From positions 372,001 through 436,000 of the forward strand of contig NZ_PHHE01000001.1 of assembly GCF_002813455.1 (NCBI RefSeq): a stretch of 64,000 nucleotides of DNA, written 5' to 3'. Position numbers and translations under genes: made by a program. The notes under the pieces were generated by a model, which ran no database searches, was not told the origin of the DNA, and saw nothing but the letters and a program-made list of their open reading frames with translations. This DNA comes from Pseudomonas baetica (GTDB lineage: Bacteria > Pseudomonadota > Gammaproteobacteria > Pseudomonadales > Pseudomonadaceae). How positions within the stretch are numbered: the first letter of the stretch is position 1; the number at the start of each line of letters is the position of its first letter. This document shows positions 9,388-20,054 of this stretch, one piece after another.

Positions 9388-9915
9388 ATGACTTTAATTC
9401 TTGGTATCGACCCCGGTTCGCGTATCACCGGTTACGGCATTGTTCGCGATACCGGCCGCGGCGGCTGCATCTATGTGGCCTCGGGGTGTATTCGTACGGG
9501 GGCGGGCGAGCTGCATGAGCGTCTGCAAATCGTCTATCGCGGTGTGCGCGAAATCATTCAGACCTACGGCCCGGTCACCATGGGCATTGAAAAGGTGTTC
9601 ATGGCGAAAAACGCCGATTCGGCGCTGAAACTGGGGCAGGCGCGTGGGGCCGCCATTGTCGCCGGCGCAGAAGAGTGTCTGGAGATTGCCGAGTACACCG
9701 CGACCCAGGTCAAACAAGCCGTGGTCGGCACCGGCGCAGCCAATAAAGAGCAGGTGCAGATGATGGTCATGCACATGCTCAAACTGACCAGTAAACCGCA
9801 AATCGACGCCTCCGATGCCCTGGCGATCGCCATTTGTCACGCGCACACCCGTTCAAGTCTGCTTCCGCATGGCTTGGGAACCGCACGCAGTCGTGGCGGG
9901 CGCCTGCGTCTCTGA
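9388..9915 (+). CDS. ruvC: Holliday junction endonuclease RuvC
   Basis: Dimeric resolvase that cuts four-way DNA junctions, working with RuvAB. The 175-residue product has the first catalytic aspartate in [16 protein letters not shown] (D7), then [22 protein letters not shown] with the second acidic residue, and the C-terminal pair in [16 protein letters not shown]. First gene of the ruvCAB set. Confidence 0.98.
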   Translation: MTLILGIDPGSRITGYGIVRDTGRGGCIYVASGCIRTGAGELHERLQIVYRGVREIIQTYGPVTMGIEKVFMAKNADSALKLGQARGAAIVAGAEECLEIAEYTATQVKQAVVGTGAANKEQVQMMVMHMLKLTSKPQIDASDALAIAICHAHTRSSLLPHGLGTARSRGGRLRL

Positions 9916-10030
9916 TAGCATCAGCAATCAAATTTTCCGCAAGGTGAGTTTCGCGCCTGGGTCGTCGGCCTGAAGCTCGCCATGCGCTAGTCGCCAGCCT
10001 ACGGCTGGCCAACGCTCAAGGATCTGAAAC

Positions 10031-10639
10031 GTGATTGGACGCTTGCGCGGCACCCTGGCTGAGAAACAGCCGCCGCACCTGATTCTGGATGTAAACGGCC
10101 TCGGGTATGAGCTGGAAGTGCCCATGACCACGCTTTATCGGTTGCCGTCGGTCGGTGAACCACTGACCCTGCACACCCATTTGGTCGTACGCGAAGATGC
10201 GCAATTACTCTATGGTTTTGCCGGCAAGCGTGAGCGAGACTTTTTTCGCGAGTTGATCCGTCTCAATGGTGTCGGGCCAAAATTGGCGCTGGCGCTAATG
10301 TCGAGTCTTGAAGTCGACGAACTGATCCGCTGTGTGCAATCCCAGGACACCTCGGCGCTGACCAAGGTGCCCGGCGTTGGCAAGAAAACCGCCGAGCGTC
10401 TGCTGGTCGAGCTCAAAGATCGCTTCAAGGCCTGGGAAACCTCGCCGGCCATGTTTGCCCTGGTGCCGAACCAGCCGGACGGGCCGGCGGCGGTCAACAC
10501 CGCTGAAAACGATGCGGTCAGCGCGCTGATTTCCCTGGGCTACAAGCCGCAGGAAGCGAGCAAGGCGATTACCGCCATCAAGGACAAGAATTTGAGCAGT
10601 GAAGACCTGATCCGCCGCGCCCTGAAGGGAATGATTTAA
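10031..10639 (+). CDS. ruvA: Holliday junction helicase subunit RuvA
   Basis: Tetrameric junction-binding subunit of the RuvAB branch-migration motor, 202 residues from a GTG start. The OB-fold N-terminus ([27 protein letters not shown]) leads to two helix-hairpin-helix motifs ([14 protein letters not shown] and [18 protein letters not shown]). A small C-terminal RuvB-contacting domain ([17 protein letters not shown]) ends the protein. The stop codon abuts the ruvB start directly, so translation is probably coupled. Confidence 0.98.
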   Translation: MIGRLRGTLAEKQPPHLILDVNGLGYELEVPMTTLYRLPSVGEPLTLHTHLVVREDAQLLYGFAGKRERDFFRELIRLNGVGPKLALALMSSLEVDELIRCVQSQDTSALTKVPGVGKKTAERLLVELKDRFKAWETSPAMFALVPNQPDGPAAVNTAENDAVSALISLGYKPQEASKAITAIKDKNLSSEDLIRRALKGMI

Positions 10640-11701
10640 GTGATTGAAGCTGATCGTCTGATCGCCGCCGCGCACAGCCCGCGTGAGCGCGAAGAAGTCC
10701 AGGACCGGGCCATCCGTCCGGTCAGTCTGGCCGACTACATTGGCCAGCCGACCGTGCGCGAGCAGATGGAGCTGTTCATCCAGGCCGCCCGTGGCCGCAG
10801 TGAATCCCTCGATCACACGCTGATCTTCGGCCCGCCGGGTCTGGGCAAGACCACGCTGGCCAACATCATTGCCCAGGAAATGGGCGTGTCGATCAAGAGC
10901 ACCTCGGGCCCGGTGCTGGAGCGTCCCGGCGATCTGGCTGCGTTGTTGACCAACCTTGAGCCGCACGACGTGTTGTTTATCGACGAAATCCATCGCCTGT
11001 CGCCCATCGTTGAAGAAGTGCTGTACCCGGCGATGGAAGATTTCCAGCTCGACATCATGATCGGCGAAGGGCCGGCAGCGCGCTCGATCAAGCTCGATCT
11101 GCCGCCCTTCACGTTGGTGGGTGCGACGACTCGCGCTGGCATGCTGACCAATCCTTTGCGTGACCGCTTCGGTATCGTCCAGCGTCTTGAGTTCTACAGC
11201 ACCGCAGATCTGGCGACGATTGTCGGTCGTTCGGCGAATATTCTCGGGCTGCCGCTGGATCCGGAGGGGGCCTTCGAAATTGCTCGCCGCGCCCGTGGTA
11301 CGCCGCGGATCGCCAACCGCCTGCTGCGTCGCGTGCGCGATTTTGCTGAAGTGCGGGCCAAGGGGCACATTACCAAGTCGGTTGCCGATCTGGCGCTGAA
11401 CCTGCTGGATGTCGACGAACATGGTTTCGATCACCAGGACCGGCGTTTACTGCTGACCATGATCGAGAAGTTCGATGGCGGCCCGGTCGGGATCGACAGC
11501 CTCGCGGCCGCGATCAGCGAAGAGCGCCACACCATCGAAGACGTGCTGGAGCCGTACCTGATTCAGCAGGGCTACATCATGCGCACGCCACGGGGCAGGG
11601 TGGTGACGCGGCATGCGTATCTGCATTTCGGTTTAAACATTCCGTCACGAATGGGTGAAATGCCCGTGGAAGACGAGTTTCTCGATGCCGTGGACGACTA
11701 A
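10640..11701 (+). CDS. ruvB: Holliday junction branch-migration ATPase RuvB
   Basis: Hexameric AAA+ motor that drives branch migration, 353 residues from GTG. Walker [12 protein letters not shown] and Walker [11 protein letters not shown] are intact, followed by sensor 1 LVGATTRAG, the arginine finger region LRDRFG, and the C-terminal winged helix ending in [16 protein letters not shown]. Immediately downstream of ruvA with no gap. Confidence 0.98.
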   Translation: MIEADRLIAAAHSPREREEVQDRAIRPVSLADYIGQPTVREQMELFIQAARGRSESLDHTLIFGPPGLGKTTLANIIAQEMGVSIKSTSGPVLERPGDLAALLTNLEPHDVLFIDEIHRLSPIVEEVLYPAMEDFQLDIMIGEGPAARSIKLDLPPFTLVGATTRAGMLTNPLRDRFGIVQRLEFYSTADLATIVGRSANILGLPLDPEGAFEIARRARGTPRIANRLLRRVRDFAEVRAKGHITKSVADLALNLLDVDEHGFDHQDRRLLLTMIEKFDGGPVGIDSLAAAISEERHTIEDVLEPYLIQQGYIMRTPRGRVVTRHAYLHFGLNIPSRMGEMPVEDEFLDAVDD

Positions 11702-11828
11702 TACACATTTGTTGTCGATTTATTCAGGGTTTGTGCTGTCAGAGGACGGTACTTTTGCGGTAAAGCCCTCGAACAATGAAAAACAGTTGCCTGGCCGGAT
11801 TGGCAACCTGAGGAGTAAGCACTAGAGT

Positions 11829-12296
11829 ATGCGCGCGCAAAACGGGCTTGAGCCTTTCGCACATCGTTGTCGCGTTTATTACGAGGACACCGATGCGGGC
11901 GGCATCGTGTATTACGTTAATTACCTCAAGTTTATGGAACGGGCTCGAACCGAGCGGCTCCGCGAGCTGGGCTTTGCCCAATCTGCGCTTGCCGGGGAGG
12001 ACCTGTTGTTTGTCGTGCACTCCAGCGAAGCGCGCTACCACGCGCCGGCGCGACTGGACGACGAATTGCTGGTAAGCGCTGAAGTAATCGAATTGAACCG
12101 TGCCAGCCTGCGCTTTAAACAGCAGGTCAGGCGGGCTACGGATAATGTGCTGCTCTGTGAAGGGCAGTTTTTGGTGGCCTGTGTGCGCACTAACAGTTTG
12201 AAACCCCGGGCCCTTCCCGAAGACCTGCGTGCGGCCTTCGCCGACGCGGGCGGCCCGGGTACACACTCAAAGCAGGAGATAAAGCGTGGAAGCTAA
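11829..12296 (+). CDS. ybgC: Tol-Pal associated acyl-CoA thioesterase YbgC
   Basis: Hot-dog-fold thioesterase, the first gene of the tol-pal cluster, 155 residues. The catalytic signature [20 protein letters not shown] is intact, including the active-site aspartate. [11 protein letters not shown] and the [15 protein letters not shown] strand follow. The 3' end overlaps tolQ by 11 nt. In E. coli the enzyme is linked to phospholipid metabolism around the Tol complex; the physiological substrate is unsettled. Confidence 0.95.
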   Translation: MRAQNGLEPFAHRCRVYYEDTDAGGIVYYVNYLKFMERARTERLRELGFAQSALAGEDLLFVVHSSEARYHAPARLDDELLVSAEVIELNRASLRFKQQVRRATDNVLLCEGQFLVACVRTNSLKPRALPEDLRAAFADAGGPGTHSKQEIKRGS

Positions 12297-12981
12297 CGTC
12301 GTCGACCATTCCTCCATGTGGAGCCTGGTCAGCAATGCCAGCATCGTGGTGCAGTTGGTAATGTTGACTCTGGTTGCTGCATCGGTGACCTCATGGATCA
12401 TGATCTTTCAGCGCAGCAACCTGCTGCGTGCCGGTCGACGTGCCCTGGAGAGCTTCGAGGAGCGCTTCTGGTCGGGTATCGACCTGTCCAAACTGTACCG
12501 TCAGGCCGGCAGCAACCCGGATCCTGATTCGGGCGTCGAGCAAATCTTTCGCGCCGGATTCAAAGAGTTCTCCCGTCTGCGTCAGCAGCCAGGCGTCGAT
12601 CCTGAAGCCGTGATGGAAGGCGTGGCCCGCGCCATGCGCGTGGCCATCTCCCGCGAAGAAGAGAAGCTGGAGCAGAGTCTGCCGTTTCTTGCCACCGTCG
12701 GTTCGGTCAGCCCGTACATCGGTCTGTTCGGTACCGTGTGGGGGATCATGAACTCCTTCCGCGGTCTGGCCAGCGCCCAGCAAGCCACCCTGGCCACCGT
12801 GGCCCCGGGTATTGCCGAAGCACTGATCGCCACGGCGATCGGTCTGTTCGCAGCAATTCCTGCAGTAATCGCTTACAACCGTTTTGCTGCTCGCAGCGAA
12901 ACCCTGCTGGGCCGTTACTACACCTTCGCCGATGAATTCCAGGCGATCCTGCACCGCAAAGTGCACACCAGCGAAGAATAA
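12286..12981 (+). CDS. tolQ: Tol-Pal system proton-channel subunit TolQ
   Basis: Inner-membrane ExbB/MotA-type protein that with TolR converts proton-motive force into movement of TolA. It has 231 residues and three membrane segments: near residues 18-40, and the pair around [21 protein letters not shown] and [20 protein letters not shown]. Translation begins at a GTG with AGGAG 7 nt upstream, inside the end of ybgC. Confidence 0.97.
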   Translation: MEANVVDHSSMWSLVSNASIVVQLVMLTLVAASVTSWIMIFQRSNLLRAGRRALESFEERFWSGIDLSKLYRQAGSNPDPDSGVEQIFRAGFKEFSRLRQQPGVDPEAVMEGVARAMRVAISREEEKLEQSLPFLATVGSVSPYIGLFGTVWGIMNSFRGLASAQQATLATVAPGIAEALIATAIGLFAAIPAVIAYNRFAARSETLLGRYYTFADEFQAILHRKVHTSEE

Positions 12982-12995
12982 GCAGGTAATTTCCA

Positions 12996-13457
12996 ATGGC
13001 TTTAATCGCTCGAGCTCGCAAAAAGCGCAAGCCGGTCGCCGAGATGAACGTGGTGCCTTACATCGACGTGATGTTGGTACTGCTGGTCATTTTCATGGTG
13101 ACCGCGCCGATGCTCAATCAGGGCGTGAAAGTTGATCTGCCCAAGGTTTCCAGCGAAGCCTTGCCGCAGGACAACAACACCCAGGTCCTGACCATTTCGA
13201 TCAAGGCTGACAAGACCTATTACTGGAACCTTGGCAGCGAAGTCGACACCGAGAAGCAACAGGACAGGGCCATGACCCTGCCGCAAATGACCGATGCGGT
13301 GACCAAGATCATTCGCGCCGGCACCGAAGGCGGCAAGCGTACCCAAGTCTTTATCCGCGGCGATAAAACCGTCGATTATGGTTCCGTCATGGGCGCCATG
13401 GGCGGGTTGCAGAAAGCCGGGGTCGGTAATGTTGGTTTGATTACCGAGGCCCCCTGA
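12996..13457 (+). CDS. tolR: Tol-Pal system subunit TolR
   Basis: ExbD-like single-pass inner-membrane protein. The short cytoplasmic N-terminus (RARKKRKPVAEMNVVPYIDVMLVLLVIFMVTAP) includes the membrane aspartate needed for proton flow; the periplasmic domain follows. It is 153 residues long and its stop overlaps the tolA start by one base. Confidence 0.97.
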   Translation: MALIARARKKRKPVAEMNVVPYIDVMLVLLVIFMVTAPMLNQGVKVDLPKVSSEALPQDNNTQVLTISIKADKTYYWNLGSEVDTEKQQDRAMTLPQMTDAVTKIIRAGTEGGKRTQVFIRGDKTVDYGSVMGAMGGLQKAGVGNVGLITEAP

Positions 13458-14521
13458 TGCAGCAAGTGCGAGAGCCGTCCGCCTCGGAAAGCTTCTTCTG
13501 GCCTAGTGTCTGGGCGATTGTCTTGCACGTGCTGGTGTTCGGCATGCTGTTTGTCAGTTTCGCCTTCACACCAGAGCTGCCGCCGGCTAAACCGATTGTC
13601 CAGGCGACCCTGTACCAACTGAAATCGAAAAGTCAGGCAACCACCCAGACCAATCAGAAGATTGCGGGTGAGGCGAAGAAATCCGCCGCGCGCCAGACCG
13701 AAGTCGAGCAGATGGAGCAGAAAAAGGTCGAGCAGGAAGCGGTGAAAGCTGCGGAACAAAAGAAAGAAGAAGCGGCTCAAAAGGCCGAGGAAGCCAAGAA
13801 GGCCGACGAGTCGAAAAAAACGGACGAGGCGAAAAAGGCTGATGAAGCCAAAAAAGCCGACGACGCCAAAAAAGCCGAGGCCAAGAAGGCAGAAGAGAAA
13901 CAATTGGCTGATATAGCCAAGAAGAAGGCTGAAGAAGAGGCGAAGGAAGAGGCCAAGAAAGAGGCCGCTGAAGAAGCCAAGAAGAAAATCGTCGAAGACG
14001 CGAAGAAGAAAGCCGCCGAAGACGCCAAGAAGAAAGCTGAAGCTGAAGAGGCGAAGAAGAAAATCGCCGACGAAGCGAAGAAGAAAGCTGCTGCCGATGC
14101 TGCGAAGAAGAAAGCGCAGGATGCGGCACGTAAATCGACCGAAGACAAAAAGGCTCAGGCCTTGGCCGATTTGCTTTCCGACACGCCACAGCGTCAGCAG
14201 GCCTTGGCCGATGAGCAGGGTGACGAGGTCGCGGGCAGTTTTGATGACCTGATTCGTGCGCGAGCTGCAGAAGGTTGGGCGCGTCCTCCTTCGGCACGCA
14301 AAGGCATGACGGTTGTGCTGCAGATCGGCATGTTGCCGGACGGTACGGTGACCTCGGTCAGCGTGGCCAAGTCCAGCGGCGACGGTCCGTTCGATGCTTC
14401 GGCAGTGGCGGCAGTCAAGAATATTGGACGTTTGACAGAAATGCAGGGAATGAAGCCGAGCGATTTCGCTCCGTATCGTTCATTCAAGATGACATTCACA
14501 CCTGAGGATCTAGCCTTGTGA
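13457..14521 (+). CDS. tolA: Tol-Pal system bridging protein TolA
   Basis: Periplasm-spanning protein linking the TolQR motor to TolB/Pal at the outer membrane. The N-terminal membrane anchor ([22 protein letters not shown]) is followed by a long Lys/Ala/Glu-rich helical domain (about residues 75-235, repeats of [10 protein letters not shown] type). The globular C-terminal TolA domain ([21 protein letters not shown]...) closes it. The repeat region is a likely site of length variation between strains. Overlaps tolB by 4 nt. Confidence 0.96.
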   Translation: MQQVREPSASESFFWPSVWAIVLHVLVFGMLFVSFAFTPELPPAKPIVQATLYQLKSKSQATTQTNQKIAGEAKKSAARQTEVEQMEQKKVEQEAVKAAEQKKEEAAQKAEEAKKADESKKTDEAKKADEAKKADDAKKAEAKKAEEKQLADIAKKKAEEEAKEEAKKEAAEEAKKKIVEDAKKKAAEDAKKKAEAEEAKKKIADEAKKKAAADAAKKKAQDAARKSTEDKKAQALADLLSDTPQRQQALADEQGDEVAGSFDDLIRARAAEGWARPPSARKGMTVVLQIGMLPDGTVTSVSVAKSSGDGPFDASAVAAVKNIGRLTEMQGMKPSDFAPYRSFKMTFTPEDLAL

Positions 14522-15819
14522 GAAACCTTCTTCGAGGAATGCTGGTCGTGATCTGCTGCATGGCAGGGATCGCGATGGCTGATGAAAAGAACATTCTGGT
14601 CACCAGCGGCAGCGATCGGGCCACTCCGATCGCCGTTGTTCCGTTCGGCATGCAGGGCGGTGCCGTGCTGCCGGACGATATGGCTGAAATCATTGGTAAC
14701 GATTTGCGCAACTCGGGCTACTACTCGCCGATTCCAAAGCAAAACATGATCAGCCAGCCAAGCCAGCCGAGTGAAATCATCTTCCGTGACTGGAAGGCGG
14801 TGGGTGCTCAGTACATGATGGTCGGCAGCATCGCTCCAGCGGGCGGTCGCCTGCAGGTGCAATGGGCGCTGTTCAACGTGGCCACCGAGCAGAAAGTGGC
14901 TGATGGCAGTGTTTCCGGCACCACCGAGCAATTGCGCGACATGGCGCACTTCATCTCGGACCAGTCGTTCGAAAAGCTCACCGGTATCAAAGGTGCGTTT
15001 TCGACCCGTCTGCTGTACGTGACAGCTGAGCGTTTCTCCGAAAAGAACACTCGCTACACCCTGCAGCGTTCGGACTACGACGGTGCTCGCGCAGTCACTC
15101 TGCTGCAATCGCGTGAGCCGATCCTGTCGCCGCGTTTCGCACCGGATGGCAAGCGCATCGCCTACGTGTCGTTCGAACAGAAGCGTCCGCGCATCTTCAT
15201 GCAGAACATTGACACCGGTCGCCGTGAGCAGATCACCAACTTCGAAGGCCTGAATGGCGCGCCAGCCTGGTCGCCGGATGGCAATCGTCTGGCGTTCGTC
15301 TTGTCGAAAGACGGTAACCCGGACATCTACGTGATGAACCTCGGTTCGCGTCAGATCACTCGCGTGACTGCCGGCCCTGGCATCAACACCGAACCGTACT
15401 GGGGCAAGGATGGTTCGACCATCTACTTCACCTCGGACCGTGGCGGCAAACCTCAGATCTACAAAACCAGCGCCAGTGGTGGCGGTGCGGAGCGAGTGAC
15501 CTTCATCGGTAACTACAACGCCAACCCGAAACTTTCGGCTGATGAAAAGACCCTGGTGATGATCCATCGTCAGGACGGCTTCACCAATTTCAAGGTGGCG
15601 GCCCAGGATTTGCAGCGAGGTAGTGTAAAGATCCTCACTGATAGCACTCTGGACGAGTCACCCACTGTTGCGCCCAACGGCACCATGGTAATCTACGCCA
15701 CCCGCCAGCAGGGCCGGGGAGTCTTGATGCTCGTGTCCATTAATGGACGCGTGAGGCTCCCGCTTCCTACCGCTCAAGGCGAAGTCAGAGAACCGTCCTG
15801 GTCCCCTTACCTGAACTGA
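14518..15819 (+). CDS. tolB: Tol-Pal system beta-propeller protein TolB
   Basis: Periplasmic protein that binds Pal and TolA. A 433-residue product from a GTG start, with a signal peptide ([21 protein letters not shown]), an N-terminal domain with PFGMQGG and [15 protein letters not shown], and a six-bladed propeller with repeated [13 protein letters not shown] / [13 protein letters not shown] type blades. The start overlaps the tolA stop, consistent with translational coupling. Confidence 0.97.
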   Translation: MRNLLRGMLVVICCMAGIAMADEKNILVTSGSDRATPIAVVPFGMQGGAVLPDDMAEIIGNDLRNSGYYSPIPKQNMISQPSQPSEIIFRDWKAVGAQYMMVGSIAPAGGRLQVQWALFNVATEQKVADGSVSGTTEQLRDMAHFISDQSFEKLTGIKGAFSTRLLYVTAERFSEKNTRYTLQRSDYDGARAVTLLQSREPILSPRFAPDGKRIAYVSFEQKRPRIFMQNIDTGRREQITNFEGLNGAPAWSPDGNRLAFVLSKDGNPDIYVMNLGSRQITRVTAGPGINTEPYWGKDGSTIYFTSDRGGKPQIYKTSASGGGAERVTFIGNYNANPKLSADEKTLVMIHRQDGFTNFKVAAQDLQRGSVKILTDSTLDESPTVAPNGTMVIYATRQQGRGVLMLVSINGRVRLPLPTAQGEVREPSWSPYLN

Positions 15820-15871
15820 CGCGGCGCTACACGTTTTACTTAACACACTGGGGTTCATTAGGAGTTTCACG

Positions 15872-16369
15872 ATGGAAATGCTGAAGTTTGGTAAATTTGC
15901 TGCGCTGGCTCTGGCCATGGCTGTAGCTGTAGGTTGCTCGTCCAAAGGCGGCGACAACGCCGGTGAAGGCGCTGTTGATCCAAACGCTGGTTACGGCGCA
16001 AACACTGGTGCCGTTGACGGTTCCCTGAGCGAAGAAGCTGCTCTGCGCGCAATCACCACCTTCTACTTCGAATACGACAGCTCGGACCTGAAGCCAGAAG
16101 CCATGCGCGCTCTGGACGTTCACGCCAAAGACCTGAAAGCAAACGGCGCTCGCGTTGTTCTGGAAGGCAACACCGACGAACGTGGTACTCGTGAGTACAA
16201 CATGGCACTGGGCGAGCGTCGTGCGAAAGCCGTTCAACGCTACCTGGTACTGCAAGGTGTTTCCCCAGCTCAGCTGGAACTGGTTTCCTACGGCGAAGAG
16301 CGTCCAGTTGCTACCGGCAACGACGAGCAGTCCTGGGCTCAAAACCGTCGCGTCGAACTGCGTAAGTAA
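15872..16369 (+). CDS. pal: Peptidoglycan-associated lipoprotein Pal
   Basis: Outer-membrane lipoprotein that anchors the envelope to peptidoglycan. The signal peptide ends in the lipobox AVGC, making C22 the lipidated residue. The OmpA-like domain carries [14 protein letters not shown] and the diaminopimelate-binding [20 protein letters not shown] motif, with the NRRVEL end. 165 residues, 52 bp after tolB. Confidence 0.97.
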   Translation: MEMLKFGKFAALALAMAVAVGCSSKGGDNAGEGAVDPNAGYGANTGAVDGSLSEEAALRAITTFYFEYDSSDLKPEAMRALDVHAKDLKANGARVVLEGNTDERGTREYNMALGERRAKAVQRYLVLQGVSPAQLELVSYGEERPVATGNDEQSWAQNRRVELRK

Positions 16370-16375
16370 TTCGAT

Positions 16376-17209
16376 ATGCGAACGTGCCGTCGTGCTGTAA
16401 CTGTTCTGGCTCTCAGCCTCGCGCCGCTTGCGGCGTGGGCTGCGGTTCCTGTGGTCGATGACAACTCCGGTTATAACAATAGCGGGAGCAGTTATCCGCC
16501 TGCGGGTTACGGTACGAACGGCGCCTATGCCGGGGGAGCGGCTTCGGCCCCTGCCTCGGCACAAGGCATGCTGTTCAACCAACTGCAACAGATGCAGGAT
16601 CAGATTTCGCGCCAGCAAGGTGTGATAGAAGAACTGCAGAATCAGGTTGCGCGCATGAAGCAAGAATCCCTGGAGCGATACCAGGATCTTGATCGGCGCA
16701 TAGGATCCGGCGTTGCACCTGCCGCGACTCCTGAGAATTCTTCTGCCGGTGGCGATGCAAGTGCTGCTGCCGGTGCTGCCGCTGGCGCCGGGGCTGCTGC
16801 CCAGGCACCTGCTGCAAGTAGTGAATCGGGTGATCCGGCCAAGGAAAAGCTGTATTACGATGCCGCTTTCGACCTGATCAAAGCCAAGGATTTCGACAAG
16901 GCCAGCCAGGCTTTCGCCGCTTTCCTGCGCAAATACCCGAACAGCCAATACGCGGGCAACGCCCAGTACTGGTTGGGTGAAGTGAACCTGGCCAAAGGTG
17001 ATCTGCAAGGTGCAGGTCAGGCATTTGCCAAGGTTTCGCAGCTGTATCCCAAGCACGCCAAAGTGCCGGATTCGCTGTACAAGCTGGCTGATGTAGAGCG
17101 CCGCCTCGGTCACACCGACAAGGTAAAAGGCATACTACAACAGGTGGTGGCCCAATATCCGGGCACGTCTGCCGCTCAGTTGGCCCAGCGCGATCTGCAA
17201 CGCATGTAA
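16376..17209 (+). CDS. cpoB: Cell division coordinator CpoB (YbgF)
   Basis: Periplasmic TolA-binding protein that couples the Tol complex to septal peptidoglycan synthesis in E. coli. 277 residues with a signal peptide (cleavage near AWA-AVPVV), a trimerising coiled coil (LFNQLQQMQDQISRQQGVIE), an Ala/Gly-rich low-complexity linker (about 120-155) and three TPR units (AFDLIKAKDFDKASQAF, YAGNAQYWLGEVNLAKGDL, DSLYKLADVERRLGH). Last gene of the tol-pal cluster, with a terminator 25 nt on. Confidence 0.95.
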   Translation: MRTCRRAVTVLALSLAPLAAWAAVPVVDDNSGYNNSGSSYPPAGYGTNGAYAGGAASAPASAQGMLFNQLQQMQDQISRQQGVIEELQNQVARMKQESLERYQDLDRRIGSGVAPAATPENSSAGGDASAAAGAAAGAGAAAQAPAASSESGDPAKEKLYYDAAFDLIKAKDFDKASQAFAAFLRKYPNSQYAGNAQYWLGEVNLAKGDLQGAGQAFAKVSQLYPKHAKVPDSLYKLADVERRLGHTDKVKGILQQVVAQYPGTSAAQLAQRDLQRM

Positions 17210-17233
17210 GCGTGCCGCACCCGTTTAGAAGAA

Positions 17234-17263
17234 ACCCGCGCCTGTCGCGGGTTTTTTCGTTAG
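17234..17263 (+). terminator. Intrinsic terminator after the tol-pal cluster
   Basis: Stem ACCCGCG / CGCGGGT with a short loop, followed by T6. Confidence 0.9.
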
Positions 17264-17375
17264 AATTCACGCCCTTTTTCTGAAACACGCTTCTTGTGGT
17301 CTACGCGTTGGCGGGATTACCTGAAGTGCCTGACGGAGGCGGACAGCCTGTTTAGCTGTTACGCCCGTGGCGACT

Positions 17376-18023
17376 ATGCAAGACACATTGAGAATCACCG
17401 AAGTTTTCTACTCGTTGCAGGGGGAAACGCGGACTGCCGGGCTGCCCACTGTTTTTGTGCGCCTGACCGGTTGCCCATTGCGTTGCCAATACTGCGACAG
17501 TGCCTACGCCTTCAGTGGCGGCACAATCCGTACCCTCGACGATATCCTCGAGCAAGTAGCCGGAGTCCGTCCGCGCTACGTCTGCGTCACCGGCGGCGAG
17601 CCGTTGGCACAGCCGAACGCCATTCCTTTGCTTAAACAGTTGTGTGATGCCGGCTACGAGGTCTCGCTGGAAACCAGTGGCGCCCTCGATATTTCGGCTG
17701 TCGATACGCGCGTCAGTCGTGTGGTCGACCTGAAAACGCCGGGTTCGAAAGAAGCCCATCGCAATCGTTACGAGAATATCGAACTGCTGACCCCGAACGA
17801 TCAGGTGAAGTTTGTCATCTGCTCGCGGGAAGACTACGACTGGGCCGTTTCCAAACTGATCCAGTACGGTCTTGACCGACGTGCCGGTGAAGTACTGTTT
17901 TCCCCAAGCCACCATGACCTGAATGCTCGGGATCTGGCAGATTGGGTCGTAGCGGATAACCTGCCGGTGCGCCTGCAATTGCAACTGCATAAATATCTTT
18001 GGAATGACGAGCCGGGGCGCTGA
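17376..18023 (+). CDS. queE: 7-carboxy-7-deazaguanine synthase QueE
   Basis: Radical-SAM enzyme that rearranges 6-carboxytetrahydropterin to 7-carboxy-7-deazaguanine in queuosine synthesis. The cluster-binding motif [14 protein letters not shown] has the CxxxCxxC spacing (three Cys). [21 protein letters not shown] and [10 protein letters not shown] are also typical. The start at MQDTLRI is chosen because homologues begin there; an in-frame GTG three codons earlier is possible and neither has a strong Shine-Dalgarno sequence. queC follows after one base. Confidence 0.95.
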   Translation: MQDTLRITEVFYSLQGETRTAGLPTVFVRLTGCPLRCQYCDSAYAFSGGTIRTLDDILEQVAGVRPRYVCVTGGEPLAQPNAIPLLKQLCDAGYEVSLETSGALDISAVDTRVSRVVDLKTPGSKEAHRNRYENIELLTPNDQVKFVICSREDYDWAVSKLIQYGLDRRAGEVLFSPSHHDLNARDLADWVVADNLPVRLQLQLHKYLWNDEPGR

Positions 18024-18024
18024 C

Positions 18025-18717
18025 ATGGCTGAGCAACTGAACACCACCGAAAAACGTGCAGTGATTCTGCTGTCTGGCGGCCTCGATTCGGCCACTGTTG
18101 TGGCCATGGCGCGCGCCGAAGGTTACAGCTGCTACACCATGAGTTTTGATTACGGTCAGCGCTCGCACGCCGAATTGCACGCTGCTGCTCGCGTCGCTCG
18201 CGACCTGGGTGTGGTCGAACACAAGGTGATCGGCCTTAATTTGAATGGCATGGGCGGTTCTGCGCTGACTGACAGCAGCATTGATATTCCAGAAGAGCAG
18301 GGTGAAGGCATTCCGGTGACTTACGTGCCAGCGCGCAACACGGTGTTCCTGTCTCTGGCACTGGGTTGGGCTGAAGTGCTCGGTGCCCGCGACATCTTTA
18401 TCGGCGTGAATGCTGTGGATTACTCCGGTTACCCCGATTGCCGTCCCGAGTTCATCGCGTCGTTCGAGCGCATGGCCAACCTGGCGACCAAGGCTGGTGT
18501 TGAAGGTAGCGGTTTCCGTATTCAGGCGCCGCTGCAGAATCTGAGCAAGGCGCAGATCGTCCAGGCGGGCGTGAAGCTTGGCGTTGATTATGGGCTGACC
18601 GTTTCTTGCTATCAGGCCGATGATGAAGGCCGTGCCTGCGGCAAATGCGACAGCTGCCGGCTGCGTGCGGAAGGCTTTGCAGCGGCTGGTGTCAGTGATC
18701 CAACACCTTATTTTTGA
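18025..18717 (+). CDS. queC: 7-cyano-7-deazaguanine synthase QueC
   Basis: ATP-dependent enzyme converting 7-carboxy-7-deazaguanine to preQ0. It has the PP-loop [17 protein letters not shown], the [18 protein letters not shown] segment, and four zinc-binding cysteines in [20 protein letters not shown]. An ATG 21 nt upstream is in frame, but the [13 protein letters not shown] start fits family length (230 residues) better. Confidence 0.96.
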   Translation: MAEQLNTTEKRAVILLSGGLDSATVVAMARAEGYSCYTMSFDYGQRSHAELHAAARVARDLGVVEHKVIGLNLNGMGGSALTDSSIDIPEEQGEGIPVTYVPARNTVFLSLALGWAEVLGARDIFIGVNAVDYSGYPDCRPEFIASFERMANLATKAGVEGSGFRIQAPLQNLSKAQIVQAGVKLGVDYGLTVSCYQADDEGRACGKCDSCRLRAEGFAAAGVSDPTPYF

Positions 18718-18734
18718 TTATTTTCAAAAAGGTG

Positions 18735-18762
18735 TTGAATAGTCCTTAAAAATCAGTATTAT
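18735..18762 (+). promoter_or_regulatory. Sigma-70 promoter of tRNA-Lys
   Basis: -35 TTGAAT and -10 TATTAT separated by 16 nt, followed by a GC-rich discriminator (ACGCGCC), as usual for stable-RNA genes; the tRNA begins 18 nt after the -10. Confidence 0.75.
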
Positions 18763-18779
18763 ACGCGCCACCACACAGC

Positions 18780-18855
18780 GGGTCGTTAGCTCAGTTGGTA
18801 GAGCAGTTGGCTTTTAACCAATTGGTCGTAGGTTCGAATCCCACACGACCCACCA
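18780..18855 (+). tRNA. tRNA-Lys (anticodon TTT)
   Basis: A complete 76-nt cloverleaf including encoded CCA. Acceptor GGGTCGT / ACGACCC, D-arm GCTCAGTTGGTAGAGC, anticodon loop CTTTTAA (TTT, lysine), and T-arm TTCGAAT are all present. The tRNA-Lys next to queC and near nadA is a well-known integration site for genomic islands in pseudomonads (for example PAPI-1-type elements in P. aeruginosa), and an accessory cassette does follow it here. Confidence 0.97.
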
Positions 18856-18866
18856 TATTTGGCGGT

Positions 18867-18930
18867 TTAGAAAATCCGGAAGGCCCACGAAAGTGAGGAT
18901 TTCCGGGTTTTTTTTTGCTTGAAATTCGGC
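18867..18930 (+). repeat. Left copy of imperfect direct repeat, including terminator of tRNA-Lys
   Basis: Begins 12 nt after the tRNA. It contains the hairpin ATCCGGAA ... TTCCGG and a long T-run, so it is also the tRNA terminator. The block TCCGGAA..CC.CGAAAGTGAGG..TTCCGG..TTTTT..GCTTG..ATTCGG recurs at 27427-27496 with roughly three-quarters identity by eye alignment. Confidence 0.7.
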
Positions 18931-19047
18931 GAGTGCGCTGTTCGGCGTGTTGGCTTTATCGGCCGCGGGGAAGGGAAAGGCTCGATGTCTGTGAAGACTG
19001 GATCGAGCACCTCTTCTACAACAGCGGCGGTGAAGCGCGCGCCATCA

Positions 19048-19968
19048 TCAGATCAGGTAATCGATACCTTGTGCGGGTAGCGCTGGGACCTGCCTCATCA
19101 GGAAATCGCGCAACTGACGCATCTGTTGCGCCTTGGAGCTGGCTTTCACCCAGGTCATGTAATAACCGTCACCCGTGGCCACAGCGCTTTTGAATGGAAG
19201 CTGCAGTTGGCCGAGTTGTATTTCCTGAACCACCAGGACCAAATCAGCCACGGAAATTCCCATACCTTGAACCGCAGCGGCAATTCCCTGATCCAGGGTA
19301 TCGAACAGCTGGCCACGTTCAAGATGAGTGGTATCAAGGCTGCCCATCCTTTTCAACCATCGCCGCCAGTCTCGTCGGTCAGTGGATGGGTGCAGCAACT
19401 CATGGTTATTGAGTGACGACAATTCAAACTCCTCGGGCTGTCTGTACCCAGGACTGCAAATCGGAATCAGCCACTCGTCAAACAGTTTGAAGCTCTCCAG
19501 GCCAGCGCCGAAATTGCCGTCCCCCAAGAGGATGGCGCAATCGTATGGCTCTGAGTAGAAGTCCACTTCATCGACATCCATCCAGACACTGGAAAGTTGG
19601 ACGCAGCAATGGCTGTTGTCTTTGTTGAATGTATCAAGCGCCCTGAGTAACCAGCGAATCGTAAGCGTCGAAGGCGCTTTGAGGCGCAGCCGATGGCGAT
19701 CCACCTTCAGGAGTTCGCACGCGCTTTCTATGATCTTGAAACCGACCTTCAGCTCATCCGCCAGCAGGCGTCCATGTTCAGTCAGGCTGATTTTTGGGCC
19801 GTGTCGGTCGAAGAGGCTACAGCCGAAAAGTTCTTCAAGGGTTTTGACGTGATGGCTAACGGCGCTTTGGGTGACCGAGAGCTCGCTGGCGGCCTTGCTG
19901 AAGGAGCCAAAGCGCGCTGCGACTTCGAACGCTCGTAGAGAATACAGTGCTGGAATCCGTTCCGTCAT
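19048..19968 (-). CDS. LysR-family transcriptional regulator
   Basis: A 306-residue LysR-type regulator. The N-terminal winged helix reads IPALYSLRAFEVAARFGSF SKAASELSVTQSAVSHHVK, which is the GcvA/AmpR-like subtype. The effector domain shows WRRWLKRMG and the GQLFDTLDQGIAAAVQGMGISVAD stretch typical of that branch. ATG 19968 is chosen over 19983 because GAG lies 6 nt upstream. It is transcribed away from the biosynthetic operon that starts 139 bp to the right, and a strong palindrome lies between them, so it is the obvious candidate activator or repressor of that operon. Effector unknown. Confidence 0.9.
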   Translation of the reverse strand: MTERIPALYSLRAFEVAARFGSFSKAASELSVTQSAVSHHVKTLEELFGCSLFDRHGPKISLTEHGRLLADELKVGFKIIESACELLKVDRHRLRLKAPSTLTIRWLLRALDTFNKDNSHCCVQLSSVWMDVDEVDFYSEPYDCAILLGDGNFGAGLESFKLFDEWLIPICSPGYRQPEEFELSSLNNHELLHPSTDRRDWRRWLKRMGSLDTTHLERGQLFDTLDQGIAAAVQGMGISVADLVLVVQEIQLGQLQLPFKSAVATGDGYYMTWVKASSKAQQMRQLRDFLMRQVPALPAQGIDYLI

Positions 19969-20054
19969 AACGCGCTCTACCATGAGTAAAGCTAATAAAA
20001 GAGCATAATCTAACTCGTTTTACAACGAACCCAAGCGCTTCCAGAATGCCCCAT

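Noticed and set aside
17294..17635. 113-codon frame overlapping the start of queE
   Set aside because: Different frame over the radical-SAM coding region; rich in Arg/His/Cys, no motif.
18915..19193. Frame with the protein-like stretch DVCEDWIEHLFYNSGGEA between tRNA-Lys and the LysR gene
   Set aside because: The plausible-looking stretch is short and runs into antisense LysR sequence; it might be a remnant of a lost gene but cannot be identified.
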